From contig LLEY01000020.1 of assembly GCA_001414485.1 (NCBI GenBank), positions 434,001-498,000 on the forward strand: a stretch of DNA of 64,000 bases, given 5' to 3'. The DNA is from Calycina herbarum. Lineage: Eukaryota; Ascomycota; Leotiomycetes; Helotiales; Pezizellaceae. The stretch's first letter is position 1; every line of letters starts with the position of its first letter. The notes under the pieces were generated by a model. That model was given only the letters and a program-made list of their open reading frames with translations, did no database searches and was not told where the DNA came from. Shown one piece after another: positions 10,100 to 22,600 of the stretch. A program made the position numbers and the translations under genes.

Positions 10100-13000
10100 T
10101 CAATCCTCCCAAATCCTCCCCTCATCAGCCCGTCTCCAAGCCCCAATACACTCCCTAACCTCCTCATCAATAACATCAACAAGCGCCCCTCCACACCCCT
10201 CCTCAATCTCCTGCCCATCCTTCCCAATAAGCACAGCCTGCCCCTCATTCAGCGAATTCTTCAGATGTCCCACGTGCGTAAACCTCGTCGAGCAAACGAC
10301 CAACCATCTTATCCTAAAGGCCCCCGAGATCTCCCAGTTGATACCACGTTGCCATTGGGGAATCTCAACGGATCCGGGTAGGGATTCCATGCGTGCCTAG
10401 AGAACGAGACTAGATTAGTACGCAAAAGGGGGATGGGAGGGGAGAGGAAAGAAGGGGGGACGAACATAGCCTTGAAAGGCGCGAGATTTGTTGATGGAGA
10501 AGATTAGGATGACGTTTTTGCTGGTTTCGAAGGCTTCTCTAAAGATATCGCCATTTTGAACTTGGGTCGTCCAAACGGACTACTCTAGATTTAGCGTGTT
10601 CTGTTTTTTCGAATTTGGGGAGGGGGAAACTTACATCTTCAATGGCCTTCAGAACATTCTCCTCATTGAAAGACTTGACAATAAAGTATCGCGTGTCTAT
10701 ACAAGTTAACATCAGGTTAGATCATAGAAAGAGGAAGAGAGAAAGACACTTGTCACAGAAGCCAAAAGAGAAAGAGAGAGAGAGAGAGTACGCAAATCAA
10801 GAAGTAGGAACCAATAATAAGAGGGTATTTGTAACATAACATTATACAGGATATCTTTTTCTTCTTTTCCAATGAGCCCATGCTTAAATCATGACACATA
10901 ATTGAGTGCTTGGAAGAAAACTCCACAACATAACAACGAAATGGTAGGATGACATGGAAAGCATCACGAACCAGAAGCTTTTCCACCACGGTCAAACCCC
11001 CTTGCATCTCGAAATGGCTTGCTCGTCGCAATCTTGGAACCAAATGTAGGCGCCTCATCATAACTCAATGAACCACCACGGCCTCGACCACCACGACCCC
11101 GGCCACGACCTCGACCCCGAAAGTTCGGATCATAGTATTGAGAGGGACCATGATATCCACCACCACGGCCAGAGAACGAACGCTCATCTCTATCATCTTT
11201 TTCATGGGGTTCGTCCGACTCGTAAGGTCTGGATCGAGCAGGTGGTCTGCTCTCGTAAGCTCGACGACCTGGCGAGAATTCACGCCCCCGACTGTTGGCT
11301 CTACCACTCATGTTGCGATCATCATCATAACGAGGTCTTGAAGGGTCTTGTCCATCACGGTGTTCAAACGATGAGCGACGAGAGGATCCGAAACCGCTTG
11401 ATCTAGGTCGTTGATGTTCGTCCTCCTCATCCTTGTTTCTGGCTGCTTGGATTCGATCGTCAATGCGAGCTACCTTTACCAAAGAGCCACGCTCAAAATT
11501 TTCTTCAGAATCGCTATGAGAACGCTTGTTAGAAATCATTCGGCTCCGAAAAGGATCAGGGGCTGTTGTGGGGGAAATCATGTCGACGTCTTTGTTTTCT
11601 CCTTGTTTGCTTGGAACTGGTGGTGGTAACATAGATGAAGTGGGGTGTTGGCTTTGTGTTGATGGAACACCTCTTTCGTCAATCTCAATTTCAGCTAGAA
11701 GCTTAATTCTTTGGGCGTCCAAGATTGCAAGCTTTCGACGTCGGTCTAAAATCTTGTCGCGATAGGTTGTATTGTGATAGCCTGTAATCTCCAGCCAATC
11801 TCTTAGAACAGGATCAAGGGAAAGAAGCTCTGCCAGGGTAGGTGGGTTTTGTTCTCGAACCGGAGGCTTTGATACCTGCATTTTTGCTGGGACATGATTT
11901 GAGTCGGCCTTCTGGGAATGTTCTTCTTCACGAGATGACCGCCGAGGTAGCTCCCTGTCTCCATTATATTTTCGATAATCTTCATCACGAGACGACCGTC
12001 GGGGTGGTTCCTTTTCCATCTCATGCTTTCGATATCCTTCTTCCCGAAATGGCCCGCGACCATTCTTTTCCTCGTGATATGACTTCCTATCTGTCTTGTA
12101 TTCTGGATCGTATCGTCTATCTTGGCGAAAAGAATCCTGGCGGCGTTCATCGTAGCTTCGATAGGATTGGGCTTTCGGGTGGGAAGGAACTTCGCGACGT
12201 GGTGATTCATCTTGTGAATTGCGGCTATAGGGTCCCTTGGGAGGCGTATCTCTAGATGCTCGCACTGTTTGTTCTTCTTGATTGGAGGAAACTGATGTTG
12301 GTTGACTCTTCTTCACCTCCTCAGCTGGTTGAGAAGGGGTGGGATCCTCCAATATTTCGCCTTCTGAGATATCCGAGGCAGCTCCACTGATAGCATTGTC
12401 AACTTTGTTTGACTTCGTTGTAGTATCATCCCCCATCTTCGTGTCAACGCCGGCAGGATTGGTGACCTTTGTAGGGCTTTCTAGTGAAGATGCTTGCGAC
12501 GATTTGGCGAAGGTGGCGGCAGGAATTTGTTCGGGACTAGAAACAATTTGTTTAGTATCAGAAAGATCTTGGGGCTTTGAAGCGGAGTCTAAAGCTGGCC
12601 TTGGTGCAGAGAATTCCGAGATGAGTGCATTGAGGTCCTGCTCACGGTTTTCAGCTGCGGTTATAGGGGGTGGTCTTGGAGAACCAAGCATTGAGCTGGA
12701 GACTTCTTTCATGGCTTTCGCATTGCCAGATTTTGTTGCAAGGACAGGCGGGGTGAATGAGCCAGATCGGGCCTCTCTTCCTTTTAGCAGTTGTGCTTTC
12801 AATTCTGCAGCTCTTGCGTTGATCTGTGTAGCAGGGCGAGCGCCATTCATGTTTGTAGCGGATTGTAGCATAATAAATTGAGGAGTCGGGAACTGGGAAA
12901 CCAGGAGAAGTTAGCAATATGGCTGAAATGGCCGACCAACGCTGGCAGGCGCACAAAGTCTGTCGATGGATGGCGAGGTAGCACAACACATACTTGAGGT

Positions 13001-13263
13001 TGAGGACTCATGAACTGCCCTTGGTTCTGCATGAATGCGCCTTCGTTGAATAGACCCACCTCTGGATGGAAATCGTTTGCGAATCCTTCCCCATTGGCTT
13101 CTCCAAAGGGCATCATGTTCCCGTGCGGGAAGAGATGTTGACCTGGAAGAGGGGTTCCTGGGCTTGCATTTGCATTTCCAAAAGGCGACGGCGGCGTGAA
13201 GTCCTCTTGATTGAAGTTGTTTTGGAATGGCAGATTGTTGCCAAACCCATTACTAGGCCACAT
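10100..13263 (-). CDS. YTH-domain RNA-binding protein with RS/RG-rich N-terminus
   Basis: Model complement(join(10100..10396,10466..10579,10635..10696,10972..12892,12994..13263)), 887 codons, frame kept at every junction. Residues 1-90 are Gly/Asn/Pro/Phe-rich. The long central exon is disordered, with Arg-Asp/Ser-Arg stretches, a short helical LSLDPVLRDWLEITGYHN segment with KILDRRRKLAILDAQR, and a GRGRGRGRGG box. The C-terminus (about 731-870) is a YTH domain: TRYFIVKSFNEENV, SVWTTQVQNGDIF, NVILIFSINKSRAFQGYARM, then INWEISGAFRIRWL. Trp754 and Trp810 are candidates for the aromatic cage that holds N6-methyladenosine in this family. YTH proteins bind m6A or specific RNA motifs (Mmi1 in fission yeast), so a role in mRNA fate is likely. 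Two introns use the unusual donor GTTCGT; retaining the 275-bp one gives an early stop and removes the YTH domain. Confidence 0.9.
10767..10788. repeat. (GA)n microsatellite in a YTH intron
   Basis: A run of AG/GA dinucleotides, broken only by AAA at its left end, sits in the 275-bp intron between the RG-rich exon and the first YTH exon. On the transcribed minus strand it is a CT tract, a possible polypyrimidine splicing element. Confidence 0.7.
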
Positions 13264-13883
13264 TACAGCTGCGCCTGCGCCTGCGCCTGTGCCTGTGCCT
13301 GTCTGCGTGGCAGTCTTCTGTTGTTGGTTGCGTTGATCAGCGACGCTTCAGCTGTTTTGTTTTCGCAAGCTGCAGCATTCGTCATAGGGTGCGGACGCCA
13401 AAATTATCGGTGGGTTGGTAGCGGACTGTTTAGCGCTCGCAGATTTTATATCTGCCGCGAGATCGGATCTCGCTCAAATCCTGTGTATGAAGACACTGGA
13501 CGATGGCGCGAGATGTTGGTTGTGTGTTGAGGAGATTCAGAAGAGTCCTTTCCAAACCTCCACCAACAAGAATTTGGTTTGGGTAGACAGGCGGCCTGCA
13601 CGGACTCCACCACGACCTGCAGCTCGGCTAGGTAAAGGCTAATTTTATCACGAACACGCGGGCCACAGTATATGTCATCCTCCCGACGTTCTTTCGAGCA
13701 CGAACTGCTGCCATAAAGACCCTTGCCCGTCAAATTTTGTACTACCCAAAGAGTATTGCAAAGGACTTGTCGTTTCAGACATCCTCATGGTTAAAACTTT
13801 GTTAGAGCTTCACCTCATTTGGCTATCATGAGTTGACATCAGTCTATAGCCATAAATACAAATACACTACCACCAACCGATCT
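13264..13883. other. YTH promoter and 3' side of the GPI18-like gene, with hexamer repeat
   Basis: Immediately upstream of the YTH start codon (about 13270-13303) is a run of GCGCCT/GTGCCT hexamers, probably in its 5' UTR. The rest shows no gene. Confidence 0.55.
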
Positions 13884-15302
13884 CTACGCTGGAGGAAGGA
13901 ATGAAGCAAACAATCCCCCTTGTATCACGGCATACATAACCATATACCTCACAGTATTCCCACCCCAGAAATCATCACCCTTTTGTATCAACGTTGCAAT
14001 GTACCACACCCAAACAGGGAATGAAGAAGAGATCCTCGTGATAATTTGCACATGAGCGTTAGTCCAGGTAACCAGAATTAGTAACAGCTGAGAGATAGCC
14101 ATATTCTTCAAAACCCAGCTACCATTCTGGATGCCTTTCGATTTGGGTTCTTGGACATATGTTGATGCCCATATGCCAGACTTAACCGTCAATATCGACA
14201 TTGGGGTGGCGAGAAGGAAGAGAGGGATATTCGAGACGGTCCAGTATCGGAACAAGCCAACATTCCTAAATGGATTAGTTCGATACTTCTTCGTGATGAA
14301 AGATTGAATAATATACCAGTAATGATCTTGAACAAAAGCATAGATGCTTGGAACAGTCTTGCCACACCAAGGTCGAAGAACTTCAACTTCTGACTCTGTG
14401 CAGTACTCGCTCCACGCAATATACTGTGGGAGCAAGAAACCGCCCCCAACAATCAGCCCTCCCAAGCCAGTGGCCAGAAGCCGACGTACGGTAGCTACTC
14501 GAACACCATTCGTAAGTCTCAGAAGCGTTCGGAAAGCTTCTTCAAGAAGGAGCAGACCATTAAGGATTCCATTGCTTCGGAAAGTGGTCGCAACAGCAAA
14601 TAATATGCCGGAAAGGACTACTAAAAGATCGTGATCTAATGATTCTTGACCCTCATCAGCTAAGCTGCTAGTGAAAACTAAGCTTCCAGCAAAGCCCAAT
14701 AAGGCACAAGAGCTTTCGGCATACGGAGCAGAAAGAAACAAGCCTGCTGGTGAGATGATATGCAATGCGGCGGAAATAAAGGCGAATTTGGTAGTGCAAG
14801 CTGGGAGGACGGCAGGAGTAAGTTTAAATAGCAAGAGCACGGAAAGTAAATGCGATGAATGGGCGATGAGAACAGCTAAGAAGCTTTCCAAGCCAGTGTA
14901 GTGGGGAACCCCGGACTTTTGAAGAGCTAGATACCATGAGTAAATGTCATATATGCAGGACCTTGACTAGAACTCACCCACGGCAAACCAGTTGATGACT
15001 CGAGTAAATCCCCATCCAAAAGCCCATTCTTGCTCAAATACATATCCCCGATTGGCGGTTTGAACGAAATAAATGGCATCCCACCTGGTGAGTTTCTTGG
15101 CGAGGTACCGAAGGGCTGTGGGAAGAGGGATTCCATCCTTGCTTTTCTCAGGTGACAGAATCAAGGTGGTGGAGGTGTCATAGCCTTCGCCTGGGCTACA
15201 ACAAGCAATGAACAATAGGAAGGCTTTCCACAAAGCGAAGAGGACGACTAGATTTCGGACTGGATGATCAAGAGGCCGAATCCTAGAAGAGGGTTTAGAC
15301 AT
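13884..15302 (-). CDS. GPI18: GPI mannosyltransferase 2 (Gpi18/PIG-V family)
   Basis: Model complement(join(13884..14926,14978..15302)), 455 codons, one 51-bp intron with a GTGAGT donor. The protein is polytopic. After a hydrophobic segment (NLVVLFALWKAFLLFIACC) comes the signature LTRWDAIYFVQTANRGY and EQEWAFGWG of the PIG-V/Gpi18 family, followed by repeated membrane segments (LLSVLLLFKLTPA, AALHIISPAGLFLSAPYAES, GLIVGGGFLLPQYIAW and a C-terminal hydrophobic block ending ASFLPPA). The family adds the second mannose to glycosylphosphatidylinositol precursors in the ER lumen. The Trp-Asp pair in the first lumenal loop belongs to the catalytic region of GT-C glycosyltransferases. Length is normal for the family. 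Confidence 0.93.
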
Positions 15303-16723
15303 GGTGGCAAGAGAAGGGTCTGGTCTGATATCTCTTTGTTGGTGAGCCTAGATCTATCGACCTGAGAACTACTGGGCAAGGAGGGAAGGCGGTGAGGGGA
15401 ATGCAAGTTGGATTTTTGGTGAGGATCCTAGCGCGTGCATTAGCACCAACCGGGAGAAGCTGTATCACTAGTACGAGTAGGTGGGTTGACAGAGGGGTAA
15501 AAAGGATCTGGGCAAATTCCGACTCTCCGACCAAGCCTCCCTCCATGAAGCTATCGTCGATGTACAAACGTGTTGACGTGATGAGTACAGTATTTCGGCT
15601 TGCTTATTCATCGATGAATTCGTGTTGAGGCGACGAATAGGAATCGAGCCGCCAATATTCCGATCCGGATTCCCAAGAGATAATTCCGGTGACAAAAAGA
15701 AAAACAAGCGCGGACTTTGGTGAACTCCGCACCCGGCTTGGTCGACATCAGAACTCAGACATCTTCCATACTGATGAGCACCGTACCAAGAACACCTGCA
15801 GCATCAATTTCTGACTGTTCGAGGAAGCTACTTAGTATGTGCGATTCTTTTAGCTCAATTCTTTTAGCTCAACACTTTTAGGCTCTGCTGGCTGATTAAG
15901 GCAAGCTGCTCAACCTTACAAAAACCAAATGAGAGCTAAAGATAACATCTAGCCACGCTACGCTACCCAAGAATAAGCTTACCTACGGGGAACCCACGTG
16001 TGTACCTCTAGCGCGGGGTCTTTTTAGTTGTTAGGTAGCTTTCGAGGTCAGCCTTAAGAGTCCAAAGCCCGCCGGTCTTTCCGGCTATTTCTCATCTTCT
16101 TTCTCCCCTGAACCATCGTTCGATAGGTTCGTGATAGCTATCATTGTTGGCGGATGATAGCTTTCCAAAGTCAATTCTTAGGAGCAGCATCACACTATAT
16201 TTGATATTATATTGCTTTCTCCCGTGCTGACTGGGTTGGGCCTCTAGTTGGTATCGGCTTTGTACCGGGCAGGGGAGGGGCCGGCATTGAATATCATTTG
16301 TACGACACTCAAATCTCACCCACCTCCTTTGCCTGTTCAGCCTCCAACTTCGGACTCCGTTCATCTCACTCCTCCTATTCCACTAACTCCCAACTTCTCC
16401 CGCGCATCCGAGTCTTCTCGTTGCCCACCAGACCTTTCCTCAAGTCATCCACTGAACCCCCCCACCAGACTCACCTGCACCCTCAATAGACATCGGCAAT
16501 CCGTGGATTCCGAACCAGCCGAACCCTCACTTTTGTATGGCCCAACTGCATTTTAATCGTGGATCCTCGCTGGCCCAAATGAATCCGACAGCCTCGAACA
16601 AAAAATTCCGTTTACGATCACAATTCGCACACCGCCGACGTCTGTTGGCTAGCCATACTTCATACGGAAGGCGCCCTGATCCTTTTGGGGCGCCCTTTCC
16701 ATAGTGATTGAATACCTTCCAGG
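15303..16723. other. Divergent promoter region (GPI18-like / conserved unknown gene)
   Basis: 1.4 kb between divergently transcribed genes. It contains a tandem ATTCTTTTAGCTCA pair near 15843-15872. A plus-strand open frame at 16248-16556 may be a 5' leader uORF of the next gene. No convincing extra gene. Confidence 0.5.
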
Positions 16724-18586
16724 ATGTTTTTACTTTCCTCGGCCGCGTCCCTTCATGGGCATGAGTTCAGTCCTCCGCCCGCCGACCATACTCGTAATCC
16801 CACGCAAAGAAGACATACATTGACATTTTCCAAACCTACTATACCACGAAGAAATACCACCTACGAGACTACCGCTCTCAAAATACGTCCTCCTCTTGCT
16901 AGACCACTATCCGAGCATATACCCAGAGTCAGCGAGCCCGTCGTTCACTTCGAAGAGCCAGAGTTGGAGGCCATGAGTGAGGATGGGGATGGCAGATCAG
17001 TGGCTAATTCCGAGGGTACTTCATCAACTGTAGACATTCGGAAACGACGTAGACGATCGGTTCGAACGAGTACTGCCTTCTCAATTGCACATCCAGCACC
17101 AACGTTAACCCAAAAACAACGATTATTACAGATTCGACCTCGATTATTGCTTCAGTTACAACTACTCTCACCAGCCGCAAGACCCAAACCTGCTATCGAT
17201 GTGGTACCTTCGACATTGGTTGTTCCCCGATTAATAAAGAAATTCCCCCGCATGTTCCGGGGCAAAGGGGAATTGGGCGCGAACGACGTGATGGTGTTGA
17301 AGAGTGAAGATTATGACACAGAAGAAGGGCATGAATTTGACGAAACAGATTCAGATGATGAGGGTCTTGTCAATCGACATTTAATGGCAGTGATCTGCCC
17401 TCTGAGAAAGGATTGTGGTGGAGCGTCTGGAAAAGCTGAGATAGTCATGAATGATGGTACAGTTTGGGAAGCGACGCCTCTCAACAACAATCTATATGAA
17501 TTCGTTCATACTGATGCAAATGGGAACATTACCACTGCTAGATGGGTGAAGAAAAATACAATACGAACGAGTGTCGACTTTTCCGATGGCATCACCAATA
17601 CCACCAAAGACTTTAGATTTACTTTCAGTGTTATTAATCCTGCAACTCGGAGACACCCTATCATGGCAACACTTACCCCAGATAAGCTTGATATCCCGGA
17701 TCACTATGTTTCGGTCTCTTCTTCGTCTGCTATCAATCCTCCTACTTCATCGATCGATATTTATCCTGGCGACTCGGCAAACCCGAATCAAACGGTTTCT
17801 CCTGAAAGGACTACCATTGCTGTCGATGAGAACTTGAAGACTCTCATCCAAGTGACAAGTGTTTGGGTTGCTCTACGTCGAGGATTATCACCATACTTCA
17901 AATACAGCGACTCAATGGCCTCGGCAGTGGGCTCTGGTCATGGACGTGTGGCATCAATGGGTCGGGTCAGATCGGCGTCTCTAACTCCTGGTTCTCCCCG
18001 TCATAGTTCAGCCATGAGTTTTTCCAGTACGCCTGAATCAAATGCTGGGAGCTTGGGTGTTCTTGGAGAGAAGATCCGACGATCGGTTGCTCGAGGCACT
18101 CCCGTCTGCGGCGCTACCTGCGGTTCTGCTCAAGCCGATGTGGAAATCACACCAAAAAGCACACCAAAGAGATCGGTATCTACAGGTTCGGCATTCATGA
18201 GACGAGAAGCAGCTAGGAAAGCGACGGGTAACATTACCATGAGCATTCGTGCGAGTGACTGTGAAGGAGATGTCTCGTTTCAAGCACCAAAGAGGACAGC
18301 CACCGAAGGATATACTACCAACTCGCCCACTCCATCCGGACCTCTTACGTTACCTGAATCTGTAACTAGTACCCCCGATTCGACGCCAACGAAGCCGCAA
18401 CGTCGAGTCCAATCCGCATATATCCCTACAAGTGCTCTTCAGCACAGCTTCACGAATGGGGCTGTTGATCGACATAGTATCGATATGGTACCAGACACAA
18501 AACCATATGTAGCACCAAAACCCAAAGTGGGCAAATGGAAGGCTTTCACCAATTTCTTTAGACGAGGTCATAACCGCTCTGCATGA
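16724..18586 (+). CDS. Conserved-looking protein of unknown function (620 codons)
   Basis: Single exon. The first 200 residues are basic and disordered (RKRRRRSVRTS at about 106-116; KKFPRMFRGKGELG). Residues about 220-330 look folded: MAVICPLRKDCGG, AEIVMNDGTVWEATPLNNNLYEF, a TTARWVKK strand and FRFTFSVINPATRRHPIMATLT. The last read like a beta-rich, possibly PH-like fold, but that is a guess from strand pattern. A later short block LWVALRRGLSPYF-type sequence (VTSVWVALRRGLSPYFKYS) precedes a Ser/Pro/Thr-rich tail with many SP/TP sites and a basic end (KWKAFTNFFRRGHNRSA) that could touch membranes. I believe relatives exist in other filamentous ascomycetes but assign no function. A later ATG is possible. 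Confidence 0.75.
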   Translation: MFLLSSAASLHGHEFSPPPADHTRNPTQRRHTLTFSKPTIPRRNTTYETTALKIRPPLARPLSEHIPRVSEPVVHFEEPELEAMSEDGDGRSVANSEGTSSTVDIRKRRRRSVRTSTAFSIAHPAPTLTQKQRLLQIRPRLLLQLQLLSPAARPKPAIDVVPSTLVVPRLIKKFPRMFRGKGELGANDVMVLKSEDYDTEEGHEFDETDSDDEGLVNRHLMAVICPLRKDCGGASGKAEIVMNDGTVWEATPLNNNLYEFVHTDANGNITTARWVKKNTIRTSVDFSDGITNTTKDFRFTFSVINPATRRHPIMATLTPDKLDIPDHYVSVSSSSAINPPTSSIDIYPGDSANPNQTVSPERTTIAVDENLKTLIQVTSVWVALRRGLSPYFKYSDSMASAVGSGHGRVASMGRVRSASLTPGSPRHSSAMSFSSTPESNAGSLGVLGEKIRRSVARGTPVCGATCGSAQADVEITPKSTPKRSVSTGSAFMRREAARKATGNITMSIRASDCEGDVSFQAPKRTATEGYTTNSPTPSGPLTLPESVTSTPDSTPTKPQRRVQSAYIPTSALQHSFTNGAVDRHSIDMVPDTKPYVAPKPKVGKWKAFTNFFRRGHNRSA

Positions 18587-19625
18587 AATCCTGGATACGA
18601 GTTGCGGTTGGACATTGTATTAACATATTTATATTTGGCTCTATAGCCTCTTTGCCATTCGGTTTGGCCTTTCTATTTGTGTTTTTCAAAATCGTTATAT
18701 GCAGCATTAGGATACCACTGGTGATTTTTGGGGTTTCGGGTTAGGGTGTATTTGGATATACTCGGAGTTTTCGGGTTGCGGGAATTGTATTATATAAAAT
18801 AGGCCTGGCCTTTAGAGATGATGGAAATTAATTCACTCTTGAATATTATTGATCCATATATTGCTTCGAATGACTTACAGAGGTAGGTCAGATCGCATCG
18901 CGATTCACGATCGTAGAAGCTCAATTGTCTCAAGCACTTGGAACAACGACACCAAATTATCCCAGATGATTGGGAACATTTACCTCCAATTAAATTAATG
19001 GCTCTTAATTAACATGAGTTAATGGAGCCAAGAAAGATGATAAGAGGAAAGTGAATGGTGAGGTGTTGGGTTGGTGGTTGTGAATAATAACTCGCAAGTC
19101 TACGTACCCTGAGAGCCTAGTTTTGCTTGCGTACGAGTACTGCCTTGTATTCATCGCCGCCCCTAAAAGAATTAGAAATCAACCCATTCCCTCACCTACA
19201 AAATCAACAATCAAACTACAACGTGCATGAAATCATTACTCTTGTCCCATTGAATAGTTTCATGGTTTCTCTGATTACTACATGAACGCTGGTTGATCTC
19301 CAGTTCTATCCGGTCGCATACAGCACAGGCGAGGCTACCAACCTCGTGCGATCTCGTGTAAGGTTAATCGCCCCAACAGCACTACATCTGGTCCATTCAC
19401 CCATCATCAATGCAGGCGAGGAATATTGCTTGACAATCACAAAGGTAATCAAGAGCTGTGAATAAGGGCATTGTCGTTCCGCACGCTGATTCGTAAACGC
19501 AGCAACCTACATCGCCTTTTAACATTCCTGTTCCGTTGAACCCGTTTGTATGTATGAAACACTCCTTCCGCCTCCATCTCCCATGGAAGCCATCCATACA
19601 AACACTCAAATACTCTGCTGACGAA
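18587..19625. other. Intergenic region before the Blm10 gene
   Basis: No gene seen. It contains a decayed MITE interior at about 18915-18995. The plus-strand frame from 19536 is in frame with the Blm10 start and could be a longer N-terminus. Confidence 0.5.
18915..18995. mobile_element. Decayed MITE fragment (family 1, copy C)
   Basis: AATTATCCCAGATGATTGGG followed by AACA matches the AACCCAGATGTTTGGAACA interior block of copy A on the opposite strand. The terminal inverted repeats are not recognisable, so this is a remnant. Confidence 0.45.
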
Positions 19626-22600
19626 ATGGCAGACTCTGAACGTCCTCGAAAGCGGTTGAAACGGTCGACCGAGTCCACAAGCAAACAGGGCGCAAGCCGA
19701 ACCAATATGGCAGGAGGTATGGCGAATGATCGAACACATCCACAATTTATTCAGAACATCATGCAGAATGGAGGCGCAAACGATGCGATATCGCGGGCGA
19801 CATCCCCAGGGCTGAGTTATGGGGTCAATGGTGTTGATTCGGAGAAGGAAAAGCGCTACCGTCCACGGACCTACCCATACTTCAAACTCCTGCCCTACAA
19901 TGTCGAGGAGGAGGGGGAGAGGAACGAAGCTCTGGAGGAGATAATGAAACAGCTTTACATCGCGGTCAAGGCCGAGGACATATCGCCAGGCGCAATACAT
20001 TGGACGAGGGAGCTCAAGGGATGGCTGAATCTCAAGTTCGAGATCACACGAACGACTCGAGTGAAGCTTGTCAAGCTATATTATATGCTTGCTCTAGCTC
20101 CCGGGGTGGATTATGCGGCTGCAGAAAGATTCGAGAGCATGTTCCGCACACTTACAAAGTAAGCTTTCCCCGCCGGCTCTCTTTAGTTGGAACCAGACTA
20201 ACCAGGAATAGGAGAAAACATTACCTGAAGCCCGGAGATGATCTTATTCTGGATTGGCGACCTCTATGGAAGGAAATCAAGTCGTTTGTACTACCTTATG
20301 AAATACCAACGCACCAAGCAGGACGAAAAAGGAGTCACAAAAATGTCGCCAGCATGTGTACTTTTGCGTACCAGTACTTTGATCCCCGTGAAAGACAAGC
20401 TATGTTGGATGAGATTCTACCATACTTCAGTACTTCAGAAATCACCGGGGCTTTTATTGTGATGGGAGCACTTAACATGTTGATGCCCACGCACCCAGCG
20501 CCAGATGAACCAGGCCAGTTGCAGCCGCAAGATTATCTCCCTACCTTCTTTCATCTTTGGTCGTTAGTAAACAGATCGAAGGCATTTGATGTCTTGTTTT
20601 TTGATATCTTCTCACGCTTGGGTCGGGACTCGTTGACTTGCGAACATGTCCAGTTCTCAGAGTATGGAATATTCACAAAGGACCAATCCGATCTCATTTT
20701 TACAGCGTTACTCAGACTGACCGAGATCCCTGTTGGACAAGCAACTTCTCCTTATTGTCAGATGATTGATCTTGGGTCTGGTCTCGGTATGTATCTGGAA
20801 AAGGACAAGAAGAAGAACCCGATTGGTTACTCCATTGCTCGATGGATAGTTATGTCGTTATCGCCCTCTTGTATTGACAAGCCGGGTTCAATACTTTCCA
20901 ACCTGGAAGGTATGATGGAATCAATCGACACTTTCTTTCATCCGTCAAATCAAGGCGGCTGGACCGATATGCTTGCACAGATAGTTTTCCACCTAGTGGA
21001 CTTTTTCGTCATGCGTTGGAATCGAGAGCAAAGTGGAGAATTAGACACGCCACCAGAGCGCCGAATTAACGACGAGTTGAAGAGGCGATTTGTGTTGAGT
21101 CTGAAGGAGGTCATGTTCATGGGTCTTTTCTCCAAGAAGGCCAAGCCTTTGAACTACTTTTTTGGTTCCATTCAAGGCCTTTCGTATCTTGAACCTCATT
21201 TGATTTTACCTGGAGCTCTCCAACGATTTTATCCTTCTCTACAGGGTCTGGTCGAGGTACATCGAACACAATCATCTCTTTGTGGATTGCAAATGACTGC
21301 CAATGTAATGTCCAAACACAAAGGTCTGCGATGCCATGTCACTGCTCTCTTGGCTCTCGCCCTGCCAGGTATTGATGCAAATGATTTGTCCAAAACTCAA
21401 CACACTCTCAATTTCATTCAGTCTGTGGCATATAGCATACCATTCGCAGATTTGACGAAGGAACATGATGAAGTTCATGATACAACGCTTGCCATCCAGT
21501 GGGTACAAGGTGAAATGGAGCGCATGGAGAGAGAAGGTCCAAATGTTCAAATCGACTATCGGACTGAATTGAGCGATGAGGATGAAGCAAATATTCTCCG
21601 ATCTTCCACCGCCGGTTTTGGGGAGTTTGTCATGTCGTTACTTGGAAAGGTCTTTACCCTCTTGGAAAACCTCCCCGAAGCAGCTCGAGTACGCTCGGGT
21701 TCTCCCGAAGAAGCTGTCATCAACACATTACCTGCTGCTTTAACACCTCTGTTTGCTGCGCTTTCGCCAGCAAATTTCGACAAAGCTTTGGAAAAAGTTG
21801 CAGCATTTGTTGGCGGTCATGTGGTTCACCAAGCCCGAGACGCAATGGCATTCATTTGCAATGCTGTCTGCAAAGCAAATCCGGCCAAGACTCTGAAAAT
21901 ATTTGTACCTATGCTTGTTGTTGGTATCAGAAACGAGATTGATCAAAATGATGCCGCATCAGATAGAAGCAGTGGTACCGACGTGCTCCCGAGAGATCGT
22001 GCTCTAGTGTGGCATATTAGCATGCTTAGCATGATCATTGTACATGTTGGCGATGGACTCATGCCTTATAAGAAAGAACTCTTTGACATTGCTCTATACA
22101 TGCAAGAGAAATGCCGAGGAATCCCAACAATTCACATCTCGAATTATATTCATCATCTGCTCCTCAACCTCACTCTCATCTACCCTGTGGATAGTGCTCT
22201 ATATGAGCCATCTGTAATTGAGAAGGGTTTGGATGTCAGCGACTGGGGCCGGACCTTGGATCCGAACGATCTCACAATCGACTGGCATCTCCCTTCCCAG
22301 GAAGAAATCGAATTCGCCGTGGAGTTATTTGAGTCTCAAGTCAAAACCGCAGTAGAACGCTTGACGGATCTTATTAGCGAAAACCCGAAGATTAGTAGGA
22401 AAGGAAAGAACAAAGAATGGTCCGACGAAGTGTCGAGAAATCTTTCACAAATACGATTGATCGTTTCAGGTGTTGCCACTCTCTTCGATCCCAAGAAAGC
22501 TTCTGGTCAGACTGACAAGGACCAAGATGGTGACAGCAACATGGAGGGCGTCGACTCTGGCTCTGAAGACGAGAACCCGCTCGCTGAAGCAGCAGAAGAT

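Noticed and set aside
11803..12255. Frames on both strands within the YTH central exon
   Set aside because: They overlap the RS-rich coding frame, which has correct splicing on both sides.
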